DNA of 64,000 nt. It comes from Pisolithus tinctorius (Eukaryota; Basidiomycota; Agaricomycetes; Boletales; Pisolithaceae). Positions within the stretch are counted from its first letter, which is position 1, and every line of letters starts with the position of its first letter. The translations under genes were made by a program, and so were the position numbers. The notes beneath the pieces are model-generated. The model worked only from the letters and a program-made list of their open reading frames with translations. It made no database searches and was not told where the DNA came from. Location: NCBI GenBank assembly GCA_024663395.1, contig JANFAH010000016.1, positions 1,360,827 to 1,424,826 of the forward strand, written 5' to 3'. Of this stretch, positions 1 through 10,215 are shown one piece after another.

Positions 1-173
1 TTAAGGTTCGGATAAGGGAACGACTTCGTCAGTGCAAGTTTGAGTTCCAGTGACTACAATGGTCATATGGGACCTCTTCCAGTAGTGAGCAATTTTTTAT
101 TTCTGGCTGCTATGTTCAATAACATCATGTAGAAAACCATTTACAGTCACATGTGGAGTCATCCATAAAATGA

Positions 174-998
174 CGAGAGCCTACCATCCTGAAACTTGTC
201 ACCACATACAATAATCTCTGTGGTGAACTGCAGAGTATGATACGACTGTGTAAGGCACCACCTGGTGCCATCCCTCCCAATCCCATACCTTCTAAAGGTA
301 TCTTTCAGCTGGATGTTGATAGTGATATTTGGCAGGATGGTCTTGAGGAGCTTAGTGCTAGCACCCCACGTTGGCTTGCTGATGAGAGTGTGTGCAAGGG
401 AATCAGGCTGATGTTGGAAGTTGATCGCTGTAATGAAGAAGAAAGAAGGTTGTCAAGAGAGCGGTCTATCATGCAGGAATGGTTTTCCATGGAGTGGCTG
501 AGTGTAAAGTCTGCTCTGGAAAATGTGGCAGGTGAGTGCAAATACCATGTTTATGTCTCATCTCATAGGGAGTTAGATGAATATTACAAGTATCACCTGC
601 ATGCCTACAGGGATTCCATTGTTGCAGTATATGTCAAATGGGAGGCCAAGGTTCGACATATGCCATATGCATGGGCTGCATCTAGGCCATGGGGACCTAC
701 AGCAGAAGACATCAGGGATTGCCTTGCTGCCACACATAATCCTGGTGGAACCCATGCTTCAGAGGATCTAACAGCACCAGTATTAGAAGAGAACGACTCT
801 GATGAAGGGGATGTAATGTCAGAAGGAGATGATGAGCTGTTGATGGCCATTGAAGAGATGGAACTGGAAGAGGAATGTCCCACTGAGCAAGCAAATGAAG
901 GGGAATTTACAGAGGATGAGGATTGGTTGGAGGACATTGGAACTGGTTATTTGCCCTCATCACCATTGCAGGTGCCATCAAAAAGGCATAGATACTAG
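174..998 (+). CDS. KDZ-type transposase, C-terminal part (5' end outside window or decayed)
   Basis: The frame is open from 174 (a TGA lies at 171-173), with the first internal ATG at 237, and ends at TAG 996-998. The protein carries the C-terminal signature I associate with basidiomycete KDZ (Kyakuja-Dileera-Zisupton) transposases. This is a block reading PRWLADESVCKGIRLMLEVD followed by an Arg/Glu-rich helix (RCNEEERRLSRER) and later a WGP motif. The tail (about residues 180-253) is very acidic and ends in a basic patch SKRHRY. The catalytic core is not in the window, so this is either the last exon of an element extending left or a truncated relic. Family assignment is from motif memory and should be tested by profile search. 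Confidence 0.6.
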   Translation, partial: REPTILKLVTTYNNLCGELQSMIRLCKAPPGAIPPNPIPSKGIFQLDVDSDIWQDGLEELSASTPRWLADESVCKGIRLMLEVDRCNEEERRLSRERSIMQEWFSMEWLSVKSALENVAGECKYHVYVSSHRELDEYYKYHLHAYRDSIVAVYVKWEAKVRHMPYAWAASRPWGPTAEDIRDCLAATHNPGGTHASEDLTAPVLEENDSDEGDVMSEGDDELLMAIEEMELEEECPTEQANEGEFTEDEDWLEDIGTGYLPSSPLQVPSKRHRY

Positions 999-1170
999 AT
1001 GCATACCTAAGCTTCATCAATAAATAGTTTGTGCCCAGAGAAAAGATATGTATGAGCGATCTACATTCAATGTTACCCTAAGGAACTCTGTTTTATGGTG
1101 ACCTGCAATGCCTTTGACCTCCTGCTGGGTCAAGCATTATGATTGATTAAACTAACAAGAGAATGCACAT
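999..1170. other. Spacer between KDZ fragment and minisatellite
   Basis: A short AT-richer stretch with no supported gene. It could hold the 3' UTR of the KDZ fragment; no terminal inverted repeat was recognised. Confidence 0.4.
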
Positions 1171-1176
1171 AGTGCA

Positions 1177-1765
1177 TTGGAAAATCCTCAGCATTGCTGG
1201 GAAAATCCCCAGAGTGAGTGGGAGAATCCCCAGCATTGCCTGGAGAATCCCCAGGTCAGAACTTGGAGAATCCCCAGTATAGCTTGGAGAATCCTCAGAG
1301 TGGGTGGGAGAATGCCCAGAGCAGGTTGGAGAATCCCCAAGACAGAACTTGGATAATCCCCAGTATACCATGGAGACTCCCCAGAGTGGGTGGGAGAGTC
1401 CCCAGAGCAGGTTGAAGAATCCCAAGCATTGCCTGGAGAATCCCCAGCAGTGCTTGGGGAATCCCCAGGTCATAGCTTGGAGAATCCCCAGAGTCAGTTG
1501 GAGAATCCCCAGCATTGCCTGGAGAATCCCCAGAGTGGGTTGGAGAATCCCCAGCATTGCCTGGAGAATCCCCAGAGTGGGTTGGAGAATCCACAGAGTG
1601 GGTGGGAGAATCCCCAGCATTGCCTGGAGAATCCCCAGCAGTGCTTGGAGAATCCCCAGAGTGGGTTGCAGAAACCCCAGCAGTGCTTGGGGAATCCCCA
1701 GGACATAGCTTGGAGAATCCCCAGAGTTGGTGGGAAAATCCCCAGCATTGCTAGGAGAGCCCCTA
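1177..1765. repeat. 21-bp minisatellite (about 28 units)
   Basis: Tandem units of 21 bp built on the core GGAGAATCCCCAG followed by variable 8-mers, chiefly CATTGCCT or AGTGGGTT. Two unit types alternate in part (for example 1501-1600). Because 21 is divisible by 3, all six frames stay open and give false heptad-repeat proteins of 60-240 residues; none should be annotated. The core sequence is shared with the 43-bp minisatellite downstream, which suggests a common origin. Confidence 0.9.
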
Positions 1766-2187
1766 GAGACAGGAGTTGGCTGGGAAATTCCAAGCATTGC
1801 CTGGAGGATCTGCTGCATCCCTGTGGATGCCCAGAGTGGGTGGGAAAATTCCAATGACACTTGGACAATCTTTGACTTGTATGCAATGGCCAGGACTGGA
1901 GATCACTGAAGGCTTGGGAAGCATGGTGAAAGTATATGTCTGCTGTGCCTGGGCAATCACCATCACCAAGTATATTCTACTCCCTCCATCAGATGTCACC
2001 AGTCTTTCCTCAGTGGTCTATGGCCATACTTTTTCACATATTCATATTGTATATAGTGCTCAAATCAGATTCCATGGAAATAGGTACTTGGCATGATACA
2101 CACTCCTGTCAGCAACATGGAGACTCCAAATCATTTTGATTGATCCTTCATGCTGTGATGGTGGTCTATTTGAACTGGAGGTTCCCA
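1766..2187. other. Spacer between the two minisatellites
   Basis: About 420 bp of non-repetitive sequence separating the arrays. No coding or RNA feature is supported. Confidence 0.4.
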
Positions 2188-3437
2188 TGATCATCTTGGA
2201 ATAGGTCTGTTTGGGCTGGATGCCCTGGGAACAGGTCCATTCAGGCTGGGGAAACTCCCAGGATGCACTGGGAACAGGTCTATTTAGGCTGGAGAATCCC
2301 CCAGGATGCCCAGGGAACAGGTCCATTTAGGCTGGGGAATCCCCCAGGATGCCCAGAGAACAGGTCCATTTAGGCTGGAGAATCCCCCAGGATGCCCTGG
2401 GAACAGGTCCATTTAGGCTGGGGAATCCCCCAGGATGCACTGGGAACAGGTCTATTTAGGCTGGAGAATCCCCCAGGATGCCCAGGGAACAGGTCCATTT
2501 AGGCTGGGGAATCCCCCAGCATGCCCAGAGAACAGGTCCATTTAGGCTGGAGAATCCCCCAGCATGCCCAGGGAACAGGTCCATTTAGGCTGGGGAATCC
2601 CCCAGAATATCCAGGGAACAGGTCCATTTAGGCTGGGGAATCCCCCAGGATGCACTGGGAACAGGTCTATTTAGGCTGGAGAATCCCCCAGGATGCCCAG
2701 GGAACAGGTCCATTTAGGCTGGGGAATCCCCCAGGATGCCCAGAGAACAGGTCCATTTAGGCTGGAGAATCCCCCAGGATGCCCAGGGAACAGGTCCATT
2801 TAGGCTGAGGAATCCCCCAGGATGCACTGGGAACAGGTCTATTTAGGCTGGAGAATCCCCCAGGATGCCCAGGGAACAGGTCCATTTAGGCTGGGGAATC
2901 CCCCAGGATGCCCAGAGAACAGGTCCATTTAGGCTGGAGAATCCCCCAGGATGCCCAGGGAACAGGTCCATTTAGGCTGGGGAATCCCCCAGGATGCACT
3001 GGGAACAGGTCTATTTAGGCTGGAGAATCCCCCAGGATGCCCAGGGAACAGGTCCATTTAGGCTGGGGAATCCCCCAGCATGCCCAGAGAACAGGTCCAT
3101 TTAGGCTAGGGAATCCCCCATGATGTCCAGGGAACAGGTCCATTTAGGCTGGGGAATCCCCCAGGATGCACTGGGAACAGGTCTATTTAGGCTGGAGATT
3201 CCCCCAGGATGCACTGGGAACAGGTCTATTTAGGCTGGAGAATCCCCCAGGATGCCCAGGGAACAGGTCCATTTAGGCTGGAGAATCCCCCAGGATGTCC
3301 AGGGAACAGGTCCATTTAGGCTGGAGAATCCCCCAGGATGCACTGGGAACAGGTCCATTTAGGCTGGGGAATCCCCCAGGATGCACTGGGAACAGGTCCA
3401 TTTAGGCTGGAGAATCCCCCAGGATACCCAGGAAATA
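2188..3437. repeat. 43-bp minisatellite (about 29 units) with hairpin core
   Basis: The period is exactly 43 bp, measured from successive AGGTCC/AGGTCT at 2362, 2405 and 2448. The unit is GGAACAGGTCCATTTAGGCT plus CTGGGGAATCCCCCAG plus GATGCCCA or GATGCACT. CTGGGG-AATC-CCCCAG is a 6-bp-stem, 4-nt-loop hairpin; units with CTGGAG have one stem mismatch. Unit variants (CCCAGG, CACTGG, CCCAGA before GAACAGG) recur in blocks, suggesting higher-order repeats of about 5 units. No ORF here is meaningful. Confidence 0.92.
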
Positions 3438-4052
3438 GGTCTATTAACTCACTGGGGAAAGCCCCATTTGGACCCCAGGCACTCTGTTATAGATGTAATA
3501 ATCCTGGAGAAAGTCCATGTCTGACACCTTGCTCTGGAGAATCTCCAGGGCCTGGCAAATCTCCAGCAGTCACTGGGAATACCCAGGTGGTCAACACCTA
3601 TTAGGTGGATACATCTATAAGAATATATGAACCTAATAGGTCCCCTGGGGGGGGTGACTGAAGTGATTGAACATACTTGCTGTATATATCACAAGATGAG
3701 AATGCAAACAGAATTTTTTTGAAGTACCTAGAACAACAATTAATCCACCAAAAATGGCATGGTCGAAGACTTACTTGGAGATCATGCTGTTTGACCTTTG
3801 AAAATGTTCACCTACATGTCTGATGGACAAACCAGTGACAGAGGTATATAGAAAGATTGTGAGTTACTCTTCAAGCATGACATGTTTGGAAGGACCGATT
3901 CCATGCTGTTGGAGCTCCTGCAATAAGATGTCGAATACATGCTTGTGAACTGCAAGTTCTGTACAAATTTGCTCAGGATGGCTGTTCAACAATTTGGCTA
4001 CCCACCCACTCCCAGTCAGGATCAATGTGTGGTATGGGATCAGGTCAGCATG
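3438..4052. other. Unannotated stretch between minisatellite and R1 repeat
   Basis: Contains degenerate remnants of the minisatellite core to about 3600, then unique-looking sequence. A 74-codon minus-strand ORF at 3864-4088 lacks any recognised motif and overlaps the repeat edge, so it is not called. Confidence 0.4.
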
Positions 4053-4437
4053 CTGTGAGTCAAAGTGTGGAAAGGTGGTGAAAACCAACCAAAACCAACA
4101 CCAAAGACAAATATGAGTGAGTGGTGGTTTACCTCTGCAGAACCTGGAGGGCAGAGAAACCTAAAGTGGGGGAGACTTCAAGTGGAGGTGCTCCTGGCAC
4201 AAGTCATCAATGAGTTATGCAGGAGAGGATGAATGAATGCTGATTGAGAAGGGGATGCTGAACAGAGTGAAGGTATTCAGCTGAAAGTACTCTGGTGTGA
4301 TGATCTTTTGGATGTGCTCCTGGTGCAAGTCATTGACAAGTTACACAGGAGTAGATGGATGACTAAGCAGGTGTGCTGACAAAGCACAGATGATACTTCA
4401 GATAATGAATGAAGGTAGATAGACCCTTGATGGAGCC
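4053..4437 (+). repeat. Dispersed repeat R1, copy 1, left half
   Basis: Starts at TGTGAGTCAAAGTGTGG and matches 23732-24110 closely. It is interrupted at 4437 by the gypsy-type element and resumes at 11938-11943. The rejoined copy is about 765 bp, the same length as the uninterrupted copy at 23732-24497. R1 begins TG and ends near CA, but no target duplication was found, so its class is unknown. Confidence 0.8.
4433..4437. repeat. Target-site duplication GAGCC (left); partner 11938-11942
   Basis: GAGCC immediately precedes the 5' LTR and immediately follows the 3' LTR. Removing the element and one GAGCC restores R1 sequence that aligns through the junction with the intact R1 copy near 24110. 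Confidence 0.95.
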
Positions 4438-4947
4438 TGTCATAGTCGTGCCTTGACTCCGGCCAGACTCAGCCTCGCGCTCACTCAGTCCGGCCTCGGC
4501 CTCGCCAATCCCATATCTCCAGTTGGTCTAGTGTGGTAGACACTGCAAAGCAGTGTCTGTCATTTCGGTTAAGTCCTGTCCCTGGTCCTGTCCCAGTCTC
4601 CGTTGCCTTAGTCATATCTTACTAATACCTGTCTTACCAATCCTCTTAGCAATCCTTGCGAGACTGGCATTACCAGTCTCTGTACTATAGCTACTCTAGT
4701 ATATAAGCTCGTAGATACTCGGCCTGTAGACCTCAGTCTGAAATCAACAAAGTTAACCCTGATAACCCCATCTCAGCCTCAGACTCGGACTGAGACCCAC
4801 ACAAGGGAATAGCACTGTATCTTCGGTTGCTAAGTCCAATCAGTCCAACTACCTGTATCCTCGACTCCTCTCCTGATCCCAATCCCTCGGCCTCATGCCC
4901 ACTTCGGTCTCCGGTCCAGTCCCAACCCGGACATCCCGTACTTGACA
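4438..4947 (+). repeat. 5' LTR of gypsy-type element (510 bp)
   Basis: Starts TGTCATAGTCGTGCC and ends CCGTACTTGACA. It contains a 9-bp-stem hairpin at 4538-4558 with loop AAA and a TATA box TATATAAG at 4700-4707. The predicted transcript start, about 30 nt downstream, falls on the self-primer sequence at 4735. The 3' LTR (525 bp) is about 15 bp longer because a CCTGTCC-type motif is repeated once more. Confidence 0.93.
4700..4744 (+). promoter_or_regulatory. LTR TATA box and predicted 5' end of element RNA with self-primer
   Basis: TATATAAG at 4700-4707 places transcription start near 4731-4736. The first bases there, AGTCTGAAAT (4735-4744), are the exact reverse complement of ATTTCAGACT at 4950-4959, two bases after the LTR end. 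This is the arrangement known for Tf1, where the RNA 5' end primes its own minus strand. The start site itself is inferred, not seen. Confidence 0.65.
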
Positions 4948-4949
4948 GT

Positions 4950-4959
4950 ATTTCAGACT
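4950..4959 (+). promoter_or_regulatory. Primer-binding site complementary to the element's own RNA 5' end
   Basis: ATTTCAGACT sits 2 nt after the 5' LTR, the normal PBS position. It pairs over 10 nt with 4735-4744 in the LTR R region. I recognised no tRNA 3'-end complement here. Confidence 0.65.
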
Positions 4960-4985
4960 CTCCACTTGTGTGGGTCTAATACATC

Positions 4986-6374
4986 ATGGCAACCAAGACT
5001 CGCTTCCAACCTCCCCATGGCCATTCTGCCACCAATCCCAACTCTGCCTCAGCCAGTGGGGCTTGCTGCGAAACAGCACTAGCTGCTTTGGGCACCACTA
5101 GGCGCTCTCCAGGTCCCATCAGTCCTTTCAGGGGCTTCTCAGCCCACACATCTAACACCCCCACCCCATGTTGTCCCACTGCTCCCATCCCCGAGGGTGA
5201 CCCCGGCGATGATGGGCCAGGTAACAATGATGACAACAACCCAGATGATGATGAGCCTGGTGATAATGGTCCTGGTGATGATAACCTGGAAGATAATGAT
5301 CTGGAAGACGATCTGGACTTCCCAGACCCGGACACTGAACCTGCAGTCATGGTCTTCGACAGTCTCGCAAAGGCCATCAAGCTGTTGGCTCACAATGCCC
5401 GTACTAGTCCTGAGTCCTCAAGTAGGACCAAGCTACACGAGCCCAATACCTTTGATGGCACTGACCCAAAGAAACTTCGCGCCTTCTTCATCCAGTGTGA
5501 ACTTAACTTCCAAGACCATCCCCGGGCTTTTAGGACCGACCACACCAAGGTCATCTTTGCCCAATCATACCTCAAGGGTATGGCTCTTGAGTGGTTCGAG
5601 CCGGACTTGCTTGGGCTCGATGACCCCGACAATTGGCCTCTCTGGATGGACTCCTGGAGGGAGTTTGTCCTGGAGCTACAAACCACCTTCGGCCCCCACA
5701 ACCCGGTCACTGATGCTGAGAGTCAGCTCGACCATTTACACATGAAGGATAGCCAGTGCATTAACAAGTACATAGTTGACTTTAATCAGCTTGCTTCACA
5801 AGTCCAAGGCTATGGAGATGGTGTGCTGCACCATCATTTCTATTCCGGCCTCCCAGACTGAATCAAGGATGAGGTCTGTCGGGTTGGCAAACCCCGGACA
5901 CTTCACGAGCTCCGCCACCTCGCCCAGGAGATAGATGCGCACTATTGGGAGCGCAAGGAAGAAGTCCAGCAGGCGAGTAAACACCAGGGCTTGTCCAACT
6001 CCAGCAACAATAAGTCTGGCAGTTCCAGCAATAACAGTCAGCCCAGGACCGGTCAGGAGAAAGCCAAGACCGGCAACAACAACAACAACAACAACTCCGG
6101 ATCTTCTCCCAAGCCGGCTTCATCAAAGCCGGGAAATAGTAATAACAGCAATTCGTCCAAGCCCGAGCCTAGCAAACTCGGCAAAGATGGAAAGCTTACC
6201 CCCGAAGAATGCAAGCGTCGCATAGACGGAAACCTCTGCATGTTCTGCAGAGGGTCTGGTCACTTCGCTGACAAATGCCCTGAGAAAGCCGCAAAGGCCA
6301 AGGCTCGTGCTGCGACCACCACTGAGGCCATGCTGGCCTCAGGCTTGGGTTCTACCCCCAAGACAAAAAAATAG
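4986..6374 (+). pseudogene. gag: gag of gypsy-type element, one in-frame TGA
   Basis: One frame runs from ATG 4986 to TAG 6372-6374 with a single internal TGA at 5859-5861, where relatives would have arginine (LPD-stop-IKDE). N-terminal residues 1-120 are low complexity with an Asp/Asn/Pro-rich repeat. A retrotransposon-gag capsid-like domain follows (about residues 145-330, with FIQCELNFQDHP and YIVDFNQLA). A Ser/Asn-rich linker and one CCHC zinc knuckle CMFCRGSGHFADKC (about 6236-6278) close the protein. It would coat the element RNA in virus-like particles. Protease follows in another frame. Confidence 0.88.
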
Positions 6375-6376
6375 GT

Positions 6377-9300
6377 AGCAGCTCCTGGGACTCCACACAA
6401 TCCAGGAGCTGCATTGACTCCGGTTGTGCAAACTTGGAGGCTCGTCTCAACACATCCGCTCTTTCCAGTCCAAATTCTTTAACCCCCTATGTCACATTAG
6501 AAAACCCAGATTTACCTCGGCTTCATACTTTAGTGGACTCTGGTTCCACTCACTGTTTTATAGACAATCACTTTGCTAATCAACAATCTTTTACCCCATA
6601 CTCAGTCTCCCTGATCTGACTCTGGCTCTTTGATGGAACGTCCACCTTCACCATAACCCAAGCAGTAGATGTCAATATCTGCTTCGTGTCTGGCGATGTC
6701 ACCCCGGTAACCCTGTATCTAGCCCCATTGGATTCTGAGTGTAGAATAGTCCTTGGACATGACTGGCTCACCCGCTACAATCCATTGATTGATTGGGTAT
6801 TGGGCAGTCTAACATTCTGGACTCCTGCACAAGGAATGCCAACCCCATCGACACCCTCTGTAAGTCCAGTTTCCACTGGCCTTCCTGACACCAGTCTTAG
6901 TGACCAACCCGGCCTTGCGCCATCTGTACTGGTCCCTGACTCCCTGGCTTGCACCCCTCTGAAAGCCCCTCTTGTTTCCCTCATCAATGCAGCCGCCTTT
7001 GTGCATGCCTGCAAACTTGAAGGGTCTGTCCAGTTCCAACTTCAGCTTCCCCTCCTCCGGCCTTACCCAATGTCCCAGAAGAGTATCACGACTTCACTGA
7101 TGTATTCAGCAAGGCCAAGGCCTCGGCACTCCCACCACACCAGGAGTATGATCTGAAGATAGAGCTCGAAGAAGGAATAACCCTGCCTCTTGGCACAATC
7201 TACTTGCTGTCTCTGGTTGAGCTCCAAGCTCTCCGGACTTTCATCGATGAGAACCTCACTACCCGATTCATTCAGCCTACTTCCTCCCCATATGCTGCAC
7301 CAGTCCTCTTTGTCAAAAAGAAGGATGGCTCCCTCCAGCTTTGCATAGACTTCTGCAGCCTGAATAAAATCACTAAGAAGGACCGATACCCGCTACCGCT
7401 CATCTCCGACCTATTAGATTCACCAAGCCAAGCCAAGATCTACACCAAGATTGATCTTCAGCATGCCTACCATCTCGTCTGGATTGCCCCGGGCAATGAA
7501 TGGAAGACCGCATTCCGGACTTGGTATGGATCCTACGAGTGGTTAGTGATGCCTTTTGGCCTCACCAATGCCCCAGCCGCCTTCCAGCACTTCATCAACA
7601 CTATCTTCGCAGATATGTTAGATGTCTGTGTGGTCATCTACCTAGATGACATCTTGATCTACTCTGGAGATAAGGAGTCTCACAAGCAGCATGTCTGAGA
7701 GGTCCTCCACCAGCTTTGGCTTCATGGCCTTTATGCAAAGCCGGAGAAATGTGAGTTTCACTTGGACTTGGTCGAGTACCTTGGGTTCCACCTCTCCCCT
7801 GCCAGCCTCACGATGTCCAAGGAAAAGGTCCAGACCATCTGCGATTGGCCTGAGCCTTGCAAGGTCAAGGACATTCAGTCTTTCCTTGGATTCGCCAACT
7901 TCTACTGCCGGTTTATCTTTAATTACTCAGACATCATCGTACTGCTGACTCAGCTTACCCGCAAGGGGGCTCCTTGGAACTTCTCTGAGGAGTGCCACTG
8001 ATCATTCAACAACCTCAAGGCTGCCTTCACCACTGTGCCAGTCTTAACTCACTTCATCCCCGGGGTCCCTATCACCATTGAGACCGATGCATCAGACTAT
8101 GCCATCGCCGGCATTCTGTCTATTACTTGTGGCGATGGCCAGATTCATCCAGTCGCATTCTACTCCCAGACTCTGATGGCCCTGGAATTGAATTATGACA
8201 CCCATGACAAGGAATTGCTTGCTATTTTTGAAGCATTCCAGACCTGGTGCCATTACCTTGAGGGCTCGGCCTCACCAGTCGACGTTGTTACTGACCACAA
8301 AAATCTTGAGTACTTCTCTACCTCTAAAGTACTCACCTGCTGCCAAGCTCGCTGGTCTGAGTTCCTGTCTCAGTTCAATATGATCATTCAATTCAGGCCC
8401 AGTAAGCTCGGGGCTAAGCCCAATGCCCTAACTAGATGATGGGACATCTACCCCAAAGAGGGGGATAGTAGCTATGCCCAAGTGAACCTGCAGAACCTGA
8501 GACTGGTCTTCACCCAAGAGCAACTAGCGGTCTCCCTTTGTGCAACCTACCTAGAGTACCCGGTCTTACGAGCAGTTGCACTAATGGATATAGAAAAACT
8601 TCATAATGATATCCTGACTGCACTGCCGGACGACCCAGTCTCACAAATCCGCCTGTCCGACATGTCTGATCCCCGGTGGTCAGTAGATGATACCAGCTTC
8701 CTTCGGCTTGATGGAAGGATCTATGTGCTGGACTCAAACAACCTTTGCCTTAGGGTCTTGCACCTCAAGCATGACCACCCTCTGTCCGGCCACTTCGGCC
8801 AAAACTGCACACTAGAGCTCATACGGCGTGAGTATACCTGGCCTGGCCTCAGGACCTTCATCAAGGACTATGTCCAGTCTTGCACGGCCTGTGCTCGGGC
8901 TAAGGTTCCCTGCCACCGGCCTTATGGCCTCCTCAAGCAACTCCTGGTGCTGGAGAAGCCGTGGAACTCCATCTCTATGGATTTCATCGAGCAGCTTCCG
9001 GCCTCAACCAGCTTCACGGCCATCCTCGTAGTAGTTGACCGGCTTTCCAAGCAGGCCATATTCATCCCCACCCATGACACCATAACAGCCCCAGAACTTG
9101 CCAAACTGTTCCTACTCCATGTCTTTTCGAAGCATGGAGTACCAGCCCATGTAACCTCAGACCAAGGCTCGGAGTTCATCTCCCACTTCTTCCAGTCACT
9201 TGGTAAGGCCTTAGATATGCACTTACATTTCACCTCAGGCTACCACCCTGAAGGTGATGGCCAGACCGAAAGGACCAACCAGACCCTAGAACAATACCTC

Positions 9301-10049
9301 CGAGTGTACTGCAACTACCAGCAGGACAACTGGGCTGACCTACTACCTTTGGCCAAGTTCGCTTATAATAATGCCCCTAGCGCTACTACCGGTGTTTCCC
9401 CTTTCTTCGCTAATAAGGGATACCACCCCAACATCTCAGTGTACCCGTCACGTGACCTCACTTCCACTCGGGCTTGTGACTATGCAGTTGACCTAGACTC
9501 ACTGCACCAGTACCTACGTGAGGAGATGACCCTCGCACAACAGTGCTACCAAGGACCAGCCGATGCCAAACGCATGCCGGCTCTGGACTTCAAGGTCGGT
9601 GACCAAGTATATGTAAAGCCAAATACTTCCAGTCTACTCAGCCTTCCAAGAAGCTCTCAGAGAGGAATCTTGGGCTGTACCTGGTCATAGCTCAGGCCAG
9701 TACCCACTCATTCACACTGCGCCTGCCAGACTCAATGTGCGCAGTGCATCCAGTCTTTCATGTTTCCCAACTCGAGCCGGCCATCCCTAATACCATCCTG
9801 AACTGGACTCAGCCACCACCCCCACCAGTCGAGGTTGACGGTGAACTAGAGTTTGAGGTAGCAGAAATCCTCGACTCCAAGGTCGACTGGCATCGCTGGT
9901 GTTGGTTGCAGTACCTAGTCCAGTGGACCGGCTATGAAGGGACTGATGAAGAAACTACATGGGTACTTGCTACCGAACTTGATAATGCCTCTGAACTTGT
10001 GCAAGAGTTTCACTCCCGCTACCCCAGTAAACCCAGCCCATACCAATGA
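6377..10049 (+). pseudogene. pol: pol of gypsy-type element: PR-RT-RH-IN-chromodomain, decayed
   Basis: Protease has LVDSGST near 6530-6550. The reverse transcriptase has LPFGL-like MPFGLTNAP and YLDDILIYS (about 7639-7665), so its YxDD is intact. RNase H has TDASDYA and the DKELLAIFEAF block (8080-8240). Integrase has the HHCC finger (HDHPLSGHF, CTACARAK) and catalytic blocks MDFIEQLP, SDQGSEF and PEGDGQTERTNQ (8770-9290). The C-terminus at 9735-10049 is a chromodomain (YLVQWTGYEGTDEETTW). TGA stops lie at 6617, 7696, 7999 and 8437, each where Arg (CGA) is expected. Frame changes occur near 7040 and near 9615, the latter a one-base loss. The chromodomain points to chromatin-directed integration. 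Confidence 0.9.
8457..8467 (+). promoter_or_regulatory. Internal copy of the polypurine tract (candidate cPPT)
   Basis: AGAGGGGGATA at 8457-8467 is identical over 11 nt to the 3' PPT at 11401-11411. It lies just after RNase H and encodes the KEGD residues, so coding constraint alone could explain it. Confidence 0.3.
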
Positions 10050-10215
10050 GGACCAGTCTCAACCGGCCTCAACTTCTGTTCTGTTTTCTATTGGTATCTA
10101 GCTTTCTTTGATCCCTTACTTACCTTGTTTTCCCTTCCTTTTGTTTCTCTTACTTTACTGGACACCGGACACATGACATTCGTGGAGGAAGCAACAAAAA
10201 TGCTATGCTACAAAT

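Noticed and set aside
1147..1886. Several 60-237-codon ORFs across the 21-bp minisatellite
   Set aside because: All six frames stay open because the period is divisible by 3; the products are pure repeats.
4793..4977. A longer, 13-nt complement between 4793-4805 and 4965-4977 as the self-primer
   Set aside because: It lies about 90 nt after the TATA box and 17 nt past the LTR end, both outside the expected positions, and the 3' LTR has lost the match. The 10-nt pair at 4735/4950 fits better.
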